Shown one piece after another: positions 1 to 11,611 of a stretch of 64,000 nt of DNA (position 1 is its first letter; every line of letters starts with the position of its first letter). The stretch covers positions 2,966,488-3,030,487 of the forward strand of contig RQOL01000519.1 in assembly GCA_013076295.1 (NCBI GenBank). Direction: 5' to 3'. The DNA comes from Sanderia malayensis (Eukaryota; Cnidaria; Scyphozoa; Semaeostomeae; Pelagiidae). The translations under genes were made by a program, and so were the position numbers. The notes below the pieces were generated by a model. The model was not told the origin of the DNA and searched no databases. It was given only the letters and a program-made list of their open reading frames with translations.

Positions 1-50
1 GTTTTTATTGAACTTAAATTTTGATTGGATATAAAACACTTTCCACTTAC

Positions 51-3000
51 GCGTCTTTCATCAGCGCTCAACCCAGGAAGAGTTGCATTCTTGAATATTC
101 TTCCTCTAACATAATCCATCACATAAAACGGAGTTCCAAGAACGCTGTGAAGAAGTGAATAAAAACTGTTAAAATACGAAAAGAAAAACATTATACACAG
201 CTATCATGGATTACATGAATGCTTTCATGTTTGGCAATGAATCTACTGATGCCATCCCCACAATCCACAAGCCTGCAGTACAACTGCGGATATAGAACAT
301 AGAGCATTGAACTTCGTACAAGTGCGTAAAAGCTACGTTACAATGGGCGTGTGTATTACCTTGTGTCAGTGCATAGATCGAGGCAATTGGGCACGGGAAC
401 ACCAGCTTCACTTAAAGTTTTCATTACCCTAAAAAACATAACTCGCAGATACGTGGCGGCAACAATAAAAAGAATGAATGACTAACTAAGTGAAAAATGT
501 GCGTAGCATAGTAGTAACGATAAAAATACGACTGGAGAAACAATACATTTCCGTATATTTTTCTATCCACTTCCTGCGATTTATGTATTCTGTAAATTTT
601 AGCAGTGGCATCAAAAATGAATTAAAAAATATACATACACCCGAATATATACCCTACATACCCTACGCACATACATGTGTGGATGGAGAAATGCAAAAAA
701 CAATAGTATACCTGTATTCTCTTTCAACCGCATGAGCAGATGGCAATAGTTTTCCAGGCTGCAAAATAAAAACCCGTATTTAATAACCAAATGAAAAAGC
801 AATCATAATCTTATCTTTGAATAAAAATAGGAAGCAAACACAGTACACTAATGATGAAAAACTAGCACAAACCGGCTTCTTCCTCAACACAAATTCCCTT
901 CCTCCAAATTTGACATAATATGTTGGATTGGATTGACCATGCTTAAATTTTCGCAAGATGGTTGATGAACCTGTGTTAAAATGAAAAGCAAAATAATGCA
1001 TTTCTGCAAGAAAAAACAGGAGACCTTTCCTTTCCATTAAACTATTAGTGACAATGCCTTCCTGCTCCATGTTTTATTTGACCAAGAACTGTGCCAGATA
1101 TTGTAGAATAAACAAATTACCATTCTATAATTGGAACAATGTAGCCAACATAAGATCCAGAATGATTATCTTGATCCACGTAAACTAAAGTTATGGAGTT
1201 TGGCACTGACATGATATTCAGAAAACCAATAAAGAAAGATTACAGTATAGATAAAGTCAGGACACATCATGGAACAGCAGAAGTGAATCTGGCAGTGTAG
1301 TAGTAGAATTGAAACAGCAACACAATTTACCATCATTTTTGGCACCAATAACTTCAGTGAGGTAGTTTTCCAGGGATTCCAATGGGAGGGCATGTTGCCC
1401 ACGAGCAGCTACGGTACCAGGCACAAATCCACAAAGTGATATTCCGAATATATTTTCTAAATCACTAATTGCTTCATCAATATCTGAGACCTGTTAAACA
1501 ATGAAAAGCTATATCCAAAGAAAGATTGCCACAAACAAGTATGTCCCTGCAATAGACACATGGAAGTTACCTGGACAGAGAAAGATTTATTATTAGCAGA
1601 ATACAACAAATCCATAAGAATCATTGTAAGTACAGAAATTAGTTCTATTTGAGTTTCACAAAGCTCAACCTACATACATGCACTGTATAGAGCTTCAAAT
1701 ATTGTCAGATTATTCATAGAGTGATGGTACTAATTAAAATACCACTTCTTATATTTGAAGGGTCCTGAGATGTAAACTTAACTAAACTAAACTTAAGTGT
1801 AGTACAGGGGGTGACAATTGAACCTTGAAAGTTTTTTTAATCGAAAACGTGGTCACTTGATGGACAGCATGATGTTTAAGATAATGTTGAGCTTTTTACC
1901 ATAATAATAAATGATGTTACCTTGATTGTATGCAGTCCCAGTTGTTTGGCAACCTTTAAATTAACACCAAGATCATCAAGAAAGACAGCTTCAGTCGGCT
2001 TCACTCCTAGTTTCTCCAATGTATGGTAATAAATTGCAAGCTCAGGCTTCCGTGTTCCTTCATAGCATGATTCTGTAATCTGAGATGAAAATAAAAAATT
2101 CTCAAAAGACTATCCCCCACAAAGCCCCAGTAGCACAGAATTTAAACTTTGGACCTTCATATTAAGCAAGGAATTACGAGATCAAAATAAACTTAAATAA
2201 AATACAAAGCATCTTACCACATTGAAGAGTTGTTTATCAATTGGCATATAACTGTGATTATTTTCCAAAAAGTAATTGTTTGTCAATAATGCAGTTTTTA
2301 TTCCTTCGGCTTTGATACATTTTATTGCATCAATCATTTGAGGAAATGGTTTGACAAGATCATGAGATGCATTCATTTTCTGTAAGATTTCTTCTGGAAG
2401 ATTCCTCCCCAACTTTTCTATGGCTAATCTCTCAAATTGTTCTTTGTATTGAACAGCTGTTATTTCACCTCTTTCTAAACTACCCCAAATCCCTAAGAAA
2501 AAGAGATTGGAATTTGCATCACATTGAATCAAACCAAAATAAGTGATTGTCTACGCAGATCACAATTTACATATGGTAGCTTAACGAGGGATTTACTGGA
2601 CTTGAAAGAATGTGGGCATGTAATTGGACATTATTCCAGTTAAAAAAATGGAAGGCATGGAACCTGAATTAAACAAAAATATATAAAAACATCTAGAATA
2701 TATCAAAATTGCATAATGCATAACCACAGTCAAATATGTGTGACTTGAAAGAAAGCTACCTGCAAAAGAGACCTGTCACTATATTTGATCCAGGTAAAAC
2801 CAACATAAATTCAGTTGTTGACTTGACAGTAGAAGCACATTGTCTAGCATTGTTGACAAAGAATTAACATTGGTATAAACAGGCGTGGATAGTCAATTAG
2901 CCATGCGCACAGCATTTTTTAAATTTGCAGTGTTAAACTTGTGAAACTTGTCTAGGTTGAATTTGATGTTGATCATGCTGAGACAATTTTTCTCCTGAAA

Positions 3001-3416
3001 TATGTTGTACTCAATGTGCTTCATCCTGGCCACCCAGAACAATTAATAGAGCGTTTCAGCATTCAATCATAAAAAATTATAAATCTTATTGTATAACCTT
3101 GCAAACTTTTATTTTAAAATAACACCTTAACTTGCAAAAAATATTACAAATTTGGTGAATATTTACATAAGAACTTACCCGAGCCCTTTCCACCCAAAAC
3201 AAGTGATGTTAATTCATTAGAAAAGAGATCATTTTTCTCTGCATATTCATTGAAATATGGGAGTGGGGAAGGTATGATAACACCACCCATATCAAATATA
3301 ACTGCCTTTGGTCTCTGCTGAATTTGGTGTTGTGTTGCAGATGTGGACATTGCTGGCATGCTTGCTGTTGCAGCCCGGAGCAATGTTCTTGGACGCTGTC
3401 TCAGCAATCTGTTCAT
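51..3416 (-). CDS. ACAD10: ACAD10-like gene, 5' half: HAD domain plus start of APH-like kinase domain (8 exons, runs off left edge)
   Basis: Exons on the minus strand: 3416-3179, 2492-2218, 2079-1921, 1490-1331, 970-873, 758-712, 428-360, 144-51. All have GT/AG borders, phases agree, and together they give 380 codons. The start at 3416 was chosen because the N-terminus that follows is rich in Arg/Ser/Thr and lacks acids, like a mitochondrial presequence. HAD motifs are visible: [11 protein letters not shown] (exon 1), ALLTNNYF (exon 2) and [10 protein letters not shown] (exon 3). Exons 5-8 match the kinase-like domain of ACAD10/ACAD11 ([41 protein letters not shown]). HAD followed by APH is the ACAD10 order; ACAD11 lacks the HAD part. 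The family is a mitochondrial or peroxisomal acyl-CoA dehydrogenase linked to catabolism of 4-hydroxy fatty acids. The dehydrogenase domain is not in the window, so the gene is partial here. No stop or frameshift is seen in the exons. Transcript ends and promoter were not determined. Confidence 0.87.
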
Positions 3417-3597
3417 TGAAGTAACTTGTTTGATTGCACAATGAAAAGTCAATCTTCTCTCCAGCTTTGAAATAAGTAAAAGTGATCTTATTGCATTGAG
3501 ATGGTAAACAATGAATATATCCACTAAAATCTAGATATTTCTTCAAAGGGCATCTACATCTATATATTAATCAGTAAAACCAATAAAGTATCACACT

Positions 3598-3637
3598 GAT
3601 GGATGTTGATGGATGTTGATGGATGATGATGGATGGG
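3598..3637. repeat. short GATGGATGTT minisatellite
   Basis: About four imperfect copies of a 10-base unit (GATGGATGTT, last copies GATGGATGAT) lie just upstream of the proposed ACAD10 start, probably in the 5' leader or promoter region. This is simple tandem repetition read directly from the bases. Confidence 0.8.
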
Positions 3638-4310
3638 CAGATTAAAAATATATGCGTCAACTACTTTCTATAACAAAAATGTTCAATAAATGCAATTTGC
3701 TTGTGGCTGTGGTGAAATCGAGAGTAGGGAAGATACCCTTTTCTACCCTTCTTCTCCAAGCCCAAGCCAACTGGCACTCTCAAACAATAATAGATGGTAC
3801 AACTTCAAGCAAAAAACAAACATAGCCAACGTAGACCATAAGAAATAGGCTTCAACAAACCGGTGATGGATTTTGTAATCTAAGGCACAACTATCTTCCT
3901 TGCAGGGGTATGAGCAAACCACCAATGTTATTTTAGTGTGAATTTTCTGCAATTGCGCTGCAACCCCAGAGCTGCGGAGAAGAGTAGTCTGCACTCAGTG
4001 TCAGTCTGTGGCAAGGCCCGGCCCACTCCGCTAATCCCTGTCCTGTGTCATTAATGTCAAGTTACGTCATGTCATACGTCACGACAAGAAAAGAACCAAG
4101 TTTTGTTGGGAAGCGCAGAATCCCGGCTCACGTCGCCCAGGAATAAGGGATGAAAGATCATAAGGTCGGAAATTAGTTACGCTAGTATCAATTATATTGC
4201 TATAATATTGTTATCTTACAGATTTCCTTTAGCATTTATTGTTTGCTTGCCAACTCCCTTGTTTTGTTAGTATCTTGTTCCAGAATCCGTTGCTTAATTT
4301 GTTACCACAG

Positions 4311-4460
4311 TACAATTTCCAACAAGGTGAAGTCTGTTCTGAGGTGGTGCAACGCTGGTTTAATTATCAGGAACACGGCACTGAACGAATTCTAGAGATG
4401 ATTGGTCACGCATATATCCCAAATGCGCCTGAACAAATGGGTTACACGGACCAGTTCTAA
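4311..4460 (+). other. orphan exon-like open frame, unrecognised
   Basis: A pyrimidine-rich stretch ending in an acceptor-like CAG (4308-4310) is followed by an open frame of 49 codons ending in TAA at 4458-4460. The peptide is rich in charged residues (for example EVVQRWFNYQEHGTERILEM) and matches no family I recognise. It lies on the opposite strand to ACAD10, about 0.9 kb upstream, so it could be the last exon of a divergent gene, a relic or chance. No other exon was found nearby. Confidence 0.25.
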
Positions 4461-6665
4461 TGCTTTCCACAGGTAATGAATCTTTTACATTTGAAATAAA
4501 GTCCGTATAGTACAGGTGTTGCTCAGTATCTTATGGGACTGTGCCCCACACAAACTCTTACGACTGTATGAACTCTGTTTAGAGAAATCTAGACAAACCC
4601 GGACAAGTTCCCACAATATTCTGACGAAATTTGGTGATGTGGACAAATTTTTTACAAACCCTTTTGAAGTTTCTTTGTTGTCCCCATTTATAAGTCGAAT
4701 CAAAGGAAAGGATCGCTGCTTCTTCATGCTTCAAATTTTGAAAACAAATTTTGAGTTTTCAAAGTTTCCTCTTTAAAAAAGTGGTAATCACGGGTCAGGT
4801 TTTCAGGATGAAATGAAATAACAGACACCAAGTAGTTTTCCGACTATAAATTTGTAAATCAACAACGGCATACAAAGTACAGTAAGGCTTTTCACAAGGA
4901 CCAAGTGTACTTCAACCCTCTTCCAAGTTTCTTCGTGTTACTTATAGAGACTCTCTTTTTCTCTCTAACACCAAATCTGATTTGCTGCTACTCTGCCGTG
5001 CGTCTCTATTTATACAAAGTCAGAATTCGACTGGGGTCAAAGTACACAAGGCACATGCTAATTGGCAAACGCGTAAGATAAGGCGCCATTTGGCAAACGA
5101 TAACGATGGATATTGATACTAAATGATACATTCAAAATGTGACACTTATTAATAAGTCGCTAAATACAAAAGTACACGCCTTAGTAAGAAAAGGAAAACC
5201 AAACTAAAGTAAAGCATGTGGTAAGATGTTAATGTAAATATGTTCTATGTTCTAATAAATCTAAGAGGCATAAAAAATACAAACGCAGCTATACTAAAAA
5301 AAGCTAACGGGACTGAGTAGAAATGACGAACTACAAAGAGAACAAATTCAAGTTCAGCATGCCAAGATTTACTGACATAAAATTAAAGTACACAAAAATA
5401 GCTCAATGTCTGCCCAAACATGTAAGTTAGAATCGTTGATATCTTTAAATAGCGTTAGCAAGCGTCAAGTGATATAGTAGAATTTAAGGAAAATGAAAAA
5501 CTTGTGTAGCGAGTTCAGAAAATAATCTACAGAAATCAGCGTTGATATAAATGGCATGGTTCTCCATAATCGAAGCATAGAGATGCTAATTCGCAGCTGC
5601 CCCCCAAAAACATCGCAGTAATGAAGTAGCCTGTGAAGAAGCATTCACAGACCAGCTCTGACCTTATTAGACACATTGACCAACCTGTTTCTGTCTGGTA
5701 CTTGTTTCGTGCTTTGTAGATAGCAGATTGTGAACCCGCACGTCAAATACGCAATAGTTTTGAAATGTCTCCGAAATGCAACCATAACATATACAAACAA
5801 ACCTTGCAGACTTTTCTTGTACTTTTTCATTTTTCACCCCACATGAAAGTTTTAGCAGACCATGTGAAAAATTCAAAAAAAACTTGGTAAGCTGTGGATG
5901 AGGCCCAACACATATGTGACGATTTTCTCGAAAGTTAATAAACCACATAACCATTCACAGGTCGTAGTCATACATAACGGAGTTGTACGATTACTTGGTG
6001 TTGTGAAAAAGCCCCAAAAGTATCGTTTCATAATGTTGCTGACGGTATTTCAAAACAAAACAAATAGCGCCTTTTTATAGTAAAGACATCAGCTGCCGAC
6101 CAGGATGGCAGAATTTGTGCTTCACCACAGGTAAACGCCTTCAAAACATTCAATCCAAAACATAATCCTGGCCAAAAACTTGAAGTTTAAACTTAAACTG
6201 AATTAAAAACAGTATATCTCGGTAATTACGAACAAGAAACTGACGGAAGAGACTTTGGGAATCGAAGAGTAAGAGCCATGAAGCGGAGAAATGAAAAAAC
6301 TTTGGCCTAACTCGAGGGAGGATCAATAATAACTGTAAAGTTTTGAAATAATTTCCAGACTAATTGTCAAAGTAATGCATCGTAATTGATTTGCTGAGTT
6401 CCAGTCAGCAATGGTTGAGAATGTTTGAGAATCCGAGAACCCAGTTTTTGAGAGCGAACGTAGAGCCTCGAACCACAAGACTCTTTATATATAAAATATA
6501 TAAAGAGTTTCAACGAATGGACTATTGGTGAAAAGGAAACGAAGTTACAGTAAAGACCAGGCTAAAATTGTCAAGAACTCCAAGTAACAGTCAGATGACA
6601 TTAGTTCCGGGACGTTTTTGCTAAATTAGTTTTTTTCATTCACTCTTACGTCTTCCTCGTTACGT
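4461..6665. other. gene-free AT-rich stretch
   Basis: Only short open frames with no recognisable domain occur here on either strand. The one clear structure is the palindrome at 6481-6507. I see nothing else I can support. Confidence 0.5.
6481..6507. repeat. perfect 12-bp-arm palindrome (hairpin)
   Basis: Arms CTCTTTATATAT and ATATATAAAGAG are exact reverse complements separated by AAA. The pairing continues weakly outward. It could be a cruciform-prone AT hairpin or a relic of a small MITE. No coding frame crosses it. Confidence 0.8.
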
Positions 6666-6929
6666 TAGGGAGTTTAAGCAACCACAACACTAATGTAAAC
6701 GTTAAGGTTAGCTCCCAAATTTCCCGCACTGCGCACGCGCAAAAGGACATCACCATTCTGCTAACGTTTTGAGCTAGTGTTCTGTGTCCTTAGGTCAGCA
6801 TCGCCAGCGTTTTGCCAAAACGTTAACTTTACTTTTCAACTTTCTGAAACCTAAAACTTTTCTGTTGTTGACATGAGTATTCAATCAAGTACATCAACAT
6901 CAGTGAAAGCTACTGGGTAAGATTTATGC

Positions 6930-7584
6930 TGTTAATTCTTCGGAATTGTGGTTGTCGAAGGCGGGAAGCGTGGAGAGGAGAGATAAATGGAAAGCGATTG
7001 CAGACAATCTGAACAGTGTCAAGTTTCAATAAAAAAGCGAGAGGTGTGCGGGAAAAGGTTCGAGGCGCTGTTTGACAGGAGAAAGGCAAAACAACAGGGA
7101 AGAAGAGATGGCAAGCGGTATTTTTCCAGAATTAACGGACACAGAAAAAATGCTACATGAGCTGATTGAGCTATTCGATTCAGCTGCTTGTGAGCAGAGT
7201 GTGGCAGCAAAGGAAAGGGAAATAAAATAGTAGCAGACATTGAAAAGGGACAAGAGACGAGGAGACTGAGCATGGAAAGCAGATGGGAGCCGGCAAAGAG
7301 GAAGGGTGGTAGTGAGCAGGAAAGGAAAAACGGAGTGGAGACATTCAAATATTTGAACGAAAAGATGAAGTTTGACATAGAGTGGAAGGAAAGAGAGCAG
7401 AAATTGAAAGAGAGAGAATTGGAAGAAAGAGCAAAAGAAAGAGAGGCTGATGAGAATGAGAGGAAAAGAAGAGAACAAAGAGATAGATTTTGCGAGGGTG
7501 GTTGAGCGTATTGAGCTGCAACTCCAGCAACAAAATAAGTTACTGATGCAAGTAATTCAACAACAGCAGACTGTACCTAATTAG
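6930..7584 (+). pseudogene. Myb/SANT-like DNA-binding protein relic (Harbinger accessory-type)
   Basis: The translated pieces read like the Myb/SANT-like proteins that accompany PIF/Harbinger transposases: a WKAIADNLNSV segment near 6990-7020, a MASGIFPELTDTEKMLHELI block near 7107-7170, then a highly charged Lys/Glu/Arg coiled coil (7272-7490). A Gln-rich end follows (LQLQQQNKLLMQVIQQQQ) and stops at 7582-7584. The blocks are in different frames and are interrupted by stops, so the gene is dead. The stretch beginning near 6666 (GGGAGTTTAAGCAACCACAA) looks like the terminus of a DNA transposon, but its partner was not found. The family call rests on motif resemblance only. Confidence 0.55.
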
Positions 7585-8073
7585 GTAGATAGATCCACAA
7601 GGCTACTAGTGCAAACAGCAAAGCAACTATGTGTCGTGGGGTGTTTCTGTTGAAATTCCACCCCAGAGCTGGGGACGGTAGTCAGAAGTTCGGTAGGCGA
7701 TGTCTCGCTTGCGATGGTGCTGATAACGCTAAGGATTGACGCAATAAAGAGAACAAACTTTTTGTCTTGCGGTACGGCTGACCCGAAGGCCACCACTGTA
7801 CCACTTGTCTTCAGACTGCTCACTCTCTGAATTTAACTTAATCTGCTCATTTTACTGTACTCCTTTACTCTATTGAAGTTTACAATAATAATCAAAACAA
7901 GCGTGGTGACATGGTGCTCCATTCTTGTGCACCTGGGACCCTAGTGTGGATTGGCACGCGCCTTCACACTTTCAAGCGGGTGCACCAGCCAACCACGCTC
8001 ATACTTAACAATACTGTAAACAAATAGGTGGAAAATACAAGAAAACAATTGTAGTTAACAACGACCCACACAA
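7585..8073. other. unassigned stretch before Copia-1
   Basis: No gene is recognised here. It is mostly moderate-complexity sequence, with short inverted similarity between the GCGTGGTGACATGG and CCAGCCAACCACGC segments near 7900-8000, which may be a small unclassified repeat. Confidence 0.4.
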
Positions 8074-8078
8074 CATAT

Positions 8079-8275
8079 TAATAAACATAGTCGAAAAATG
8101 AACTTCCGGCTTCCGGTAGCCCATCGTAACTTATCATGTGATTGTCGAACATCTTTTGAGTTAATCTTTTTTACTGTGCTTTTTATCGCTGACTTGTTAT
8201 GTTGTGTTCTTAAGATTATATAGTTTCATTCATACAATTCAAGTAACTTACACTGTGCTTACTCAGTTTTCAATA
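8079..8275 (+). repeat. Copia-1 left LTR
   Basis: This 197-bp direct repeat matches 13488-13684. It starts TAATAAACATAG and ends TTTTCAATA, so it lacks the usual TG...CA ends. Its borders are set by the CATAT target duplication outside and the primer-binding site inside. Confidence 0.92.
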
Positions 8276-8289
8276 GGTTATGGGCCCAG
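8276..8289 (+). promoter_or_regulatory. Copia-1 primer-binding site
   Basis: GGTTATGGGCCCAG follows the left LTR without a gap. The same 14 bases follow the left LTR of Copia-2 (43243-43256). Copia-group elements prime with an internal half of initiator-Met tRNA, and this sequence is of that type. Confidence 0.85.
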
Positions 8290-8296
8290 AGAATCA

Positions 8297-10269
8297 GTAA
8301 TAATAATAATAATAAAGTAAGATTTACCCACAGTTATCTACTGTCATAACGCTGTTATGGTCAGCATGCTCAACTGTGAACTATAAAGGAAACTAATGTA
8401 TCAATAATGGGAAATTAAAAACTTGAATTGGTGTATTTACTATTCTAATTATCTCGGATATTATGATGTTGATACATTTAACAGGATAAAATTAAAAAAT
8501 TTTTCATTATTTACATTTTTACATAATTTACACGTTTATTTTATTATAAAAATTGGTCAAGTTGGTTGTCATTAAAAAAGACTTTAATTGGGCTTTAAAT
8601 GTGTCCTTGTTTTGGGTAACTCTAATTTGTGATGGTATGCCATTCCACACTTTTGGACCTGCTCTTGAAAAAGCTTGTTCCCATGTTTTGTTTTACAAGT
8701 CGGAATTTCTACCTGCATGGTGCGTTTGTTGATAACCTTGATCTTATCCTTTAGAGAAGATGGAGCACAACCCCAAACACAGTGATGTACTATCAAAGCT
8801 GTTTTGAAGACGATTCTTTCCCGGACCTGTAACCAGTGGAGCTCTGCAAACAATGGAGAAATTGGCTGTCTGTCAAATTTCCCTTTTTTAAATACTATTC
8901 GAACAGCTGTATTCTGGACCGACTGGAGTCGTTTAATCAAGTTAGAGTTGACATTCACCAGAAGTGAATTACAATAATCTAACTTTGATGAAACCAATGA
9001 TGTTATTAAAACATTTAGAAAGTCCTTCGGTAAAAAACACTTAATTTTTGCAATATTACGAAAGATTGTATAACAATCCGCAACAACCTTATTTATGTGC
9101 TTTTCAAAATCAAGACATTGATCCATATAAACACCAAGGTTTCTTGCATTTTCAACAAATCTAATGCATTTACCATCGTCCAAAGTCCCATGTATTTTGA
9201 TGTTTGAACGTACTGACTCAGGGCCTAGAAGTAAGATTTTTGTTTTTGTTTTATTTAATTTAAGGAAATTACTGTTCATCCAGTTTGATATTACAGAGAG
9301 GCAATTTTCAATTCCTGTTGTTAGGATATTAACTTGAAAAATGGGATGGAATGATTTATAGAGTTGGTGGTCATCTGCGAAGCCATTAATTTCAAAGCCA
9401 GTTTGTTCTATTAACGCATACAGTGGCTGCATGTAGATGTTAAAAAGTATGGGACCTAGGACAGACCCTTGAGGCACCCCATAGTTGAGTGTCATACTTT
9501 CTGAATACTGACCCGACATTAAAACTTGCTGAGTACGACCTTTCAAGTATGAAACAAACCATTTTAAAACAGTGCCACCAATACCGAGATTATTTTCAAG
9601 CCTTTTAAGAAGTATGTTCTGATCTACTGTATCGAATGCTGCACTTAAATCCAACAGGAGTAAAACAGTAGCAAATTTATTATCAAACGCTTTGGAAATG
9701 CCGTCAATTGTGTTCAATAGTAGCATTTCAGTAGAGTGATTCTTCTTGTAGCCATATTGAAAAGGTGAGTCAAGTTCGTGTCGTTGTATGTGTTTCTCAA
9801 GTCTCGCAGCAACACATTTCTCAGTCAATTTGCTTAAAAAAGGTAAGTTTGAAATAGGTCTATAGTTCTTACATAACTCTCGATCTTGAACATTGTTAGA
9901 TGGCTTCAACAGGGGTGTTATTATTGCAGATTTCAAGCCGTCCATGCATCCACTTTCTAGGGAAAGATTTACAATAGTGACCCAAAAAGGTAACAAGTTA
10001 CTAATATTGTCTAATAAGAGTGGTTTTGTTAGAGGGTCATTCGGAGAACATTTTATTTGAGCAGATGTTATTATTTGATTTAATTCTTCTATTGTTGTAG
10101 GTTCAAAGTGGGTTAAAAGATCTTGTGCTGGACTTCTGTATTGTTGCGATGACGTATCAACTAAAGGTAGTTCAAAAGAATCACGTATTTTCTGAATTTT
10201 TTCTTGAAAGTGATTGGAAAATGTATTTGCCAGTGATTTATTATTCTCCAGGGATCGTAGCTGGATTCC
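8297..10269 (-). mobile_element. 5'-truncated CR1/L2-like LINE inserted in Copia-1 leader
   Basis: The insert is flanked by AGAATCA at 8290-8296 and 10270-10276, a likely 7-bp target duplication that splits the leader between the Copia primer-binding site and gag. The left side, which is the 3' end of the LINE, is a short TAA-repeat tail (8297-8316). The rest carries one long reverse-transcriptase frame. No ORF1 or endonuclease is present, as expected of a 5'-truncated copy made by target-primed reverse transcription. Confidence 0.82.
8584..10269 (-). CDS. CR1/L2-type reverse transcriptase (5'-truncated, open)
   Basis: The frame is open from the insertion border at 10269 to a stop near 8584, with no internal stop. 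The order of RT blocks is typical: NYRPISNLPFLSKLTEK (block 1/2), LLLDLSAAFDTVD (block A), YGVPQGSVLGPILFNIY (block B) and the catalytic box FADD (9370-9381). Then follow the thumb region and a C-terminus with a LQSVQNTAVRIVF motif common in CR1/L2 elements. The box is FADD instead of the common YADD, which many active non-LTR RTs also carry. The N-terminal endonuclease is absent, so it cannot move on its own. An internal Met at 9996 is not a biologically meaningful start. Confidence 0.85.
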   Translation of the reverse strand, partial: GIQLRSLENNKSLANTFSNHFQEKIQKIRDSFELPLVDTSSQQYRSPAQDLLTHFEPTTIEELNQIITSAQIKCSPNDPLTKPLLLDNISNLLPFWVTIVNLSLESGCMDGLKSAIITPLLKPSNNVQDRELCKNYRPISNLPFLSKLTEKCVAARLEKHIQRHELDSPFQYGYKKNHSTEMLLLNTIDGISKAFDNKFATVLLLLDLSAAFDTVDQNILLKRLENNLGIGGTVLKWFVSYLKGRTQQVLMSGQYSESMTLNYGVPQGSVLGPILFNIYMQPLYALIEQTGFEINGFADDHQLYKSFHPIFQVNILTTGIENCLSVISNWMNSNFLKLNKTKTKILLLGPESVRSNIKIHGTLDDGKCIRFVENARNLGVYMDQCLDFEKHINKVVADCYTIFRNIAKIKCFLPKDFLNVLITSLVSSKLDYCNSLLVNVNSNLIKRLQSVQNTAVRIVFKKGKFDRQPISPLFAELHWLQVRERIVFKTALIVHHCVWGCAPSSLKDKIKVINKRTMQVEIPTCKTKHGNKLFQEQVQKCGMAYHHKLELPKTRTHLKPN

Positions 10270-10354
10270 AGAATCAACAGAGGTGAGTGACAGTAAGTTT
10301 AGTTACTTTGAATTTAAAGATTGTTTATTGTGTTCTGATATCACGCGTTTCAAC

Positions 10355-11611
10355 ATGGCCTCAAGGACGGATGAATATTATTCACGTATCGAGAAATTTG
10401 ATGGTAGTAACTTTCATTTGTGGAAGTTCAAGATTCAAATGATACTGGAGGATAAAGATTTATGGAATATCGTGACCGGTGATGAAGTAGAACCTTCAGG
10501 ACAAGGAGTTACTGCTGATGCACGAGAGAAATTCCGTAAACGTGCCAGAAAGGCTATGGCAACTATCTGTTTGTCTTTAAGCGATAGTCAGTTATTGTTA
10601 GTTCGCTCAGCGACAACAGCAAGGGAAGCGTGGAAGAAATTAGAAGAACACTTTGAAACGAAATCTTTGGCGAATAAACTATTTCTTCGGAGAAGATATT
10701 TAACTTCGATGATGTCAGACGGGGATAGAATGATTGATCACATCAATAAACTGCGAAGCTTGGCAGAACAGCTGGACTCAGTAGGAGCCCCGATATCTGA
10801 AGAGGATCAAGTTATGACTCTATTGTCTAGCCTTCCGGATTCATATGAAAATCTCATTGGGGCTTTAGAATCACGTTCTGACGATCTAAGTATGGAGTTT
10901 GTTACTGCCAGACTACTTCACGAAGAACGAAAACGCTGTGAAGCATCCGTTTGTCTCGGTGATGCGATGGAAAAAGCACTAGTTGCGACGAGAGCCACGC
11001 CCAGCTCACAGAAACAAAGATCGAAACCAAACAAGAAGGGCAAATGCTTTAATTGTGGAATTAAAGGACACTGGGCAAAAGATTGCACCAAACCAAAGAG
11101 AGAAAAGCGACCAGAACAAGCCAATGCTGTCAGTATGGATTCGCATATATTATTCTGGACAGGAGCTAGTTCAAACACAGATGAAAGCTTTATTTGGTAC
11201 ATTGATTCGGGTGCATCACGACATATGTCCAGTAAAAGAGAGTGGATGCAGAATTATACTGAATTTGTATGTCCTGAAAATGTTCGGCTTGGAGACAACA
11301 GTACAGTTAAAGCCTATGGTAAAGGAACTGTCAGTTTAGAAGTCAAAGCTGAAAAAGAATACAAAACTGCAGATTTAACAGAAGTACTCTATGTACCAAG
11401 TCTAAAGAAGAATTTGTTTTCTGTCAGTGCAGTAACCAAGAAAGGATTCACTATGAAGTTTGACAAGAGTCGATGTGTTATCTTAGATAAAAATGGAATT
11501 GTCATGGGGTCTGGAAGCAGTGATGGACAGTTGTATACTTTAGATTCTTCACTTATGAAAAATTCTATGCATAAAGCAAACAGTGCTACTACCGAAAAGA
11601 CTATGGCATGA
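10355..11611 (+). CDS. Copia-1 gag and protease
   Basis: The start at 10355 (MASRTDEYYSRIEKFDGSN) is preferred over an in-frame ATG at 10214, because that one lies inside the nested LINE. The gag opens with the Copia pattern KFDGSNFHLWKFKI and the UBN2-like region continues (MVTLLSSLP-like QVMTLLSSLPDSYENLIGAL). One CCHC zinc knuckle CFNCGIKGHWAKDC lies near 11045-11086. The aspartic protease has DSGAS at 11204-11218 followed by VLYVPSLKKNLFSVS. The frame ends at 11611, and integrase continues in the +1 frame from about 11583. Gag packages RNA and the protease matures the particle. Whether the frame change is programmed or a mutation is unknown; most Copia elements use one frame. Confidence 0.9.
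   Translation: MASRTDEYYSRIEKFDGSNFHLWKFKIQMILEDKDLWNIVTGDEVEPSGQGVTADAREKFRKRARKAMATICLSLSDSQLLLVRSATTAREAWKKLEEHFETKSLANKLFLRRRYLTSMMSDGDRMIDHINKLRSLAEQLDSVGAPISEEDQVMTLLSSLPDSYENLIGALESRSDDLSMEFVTARLLHEERKRCEASVCLGDAMEKALVATRATPSSQKQRSKPNKKGKCFNCGIKGHWAKDCTKPKREKRPEQANAVSMDSHILFWTGASSNTDESFIWYIDSGASRHMSSKREWMQNYTEFVCPENVRLGDNSTVKAYGKGTVSLEVKAEKEYKTADLTEVLYVPSLKKNLFSVSAVTKKGFTMKFDKSRCVILDKNGIVMGSGSSDGQLYTLDSSLMKNSMHKANSATTEKTMA

Noticed and set aside
7019..7533. Long minus-strand open frames rich in Phe/Leu/Ser opposite the SANT-like relic
   Set aside because: They are the complement of the Glu/Lys/Arg-rich coiled coil on the plus strand, which automatically gives Phe/Leu/Ser-rich shadow frames.
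10214..10354. In-frame ATG at 10214 as the Copia-1 gag start
   Set aside because: It lies inside the nested antisense LINE. The peptide before MASRTDEYY does not look like a Copia gag start.
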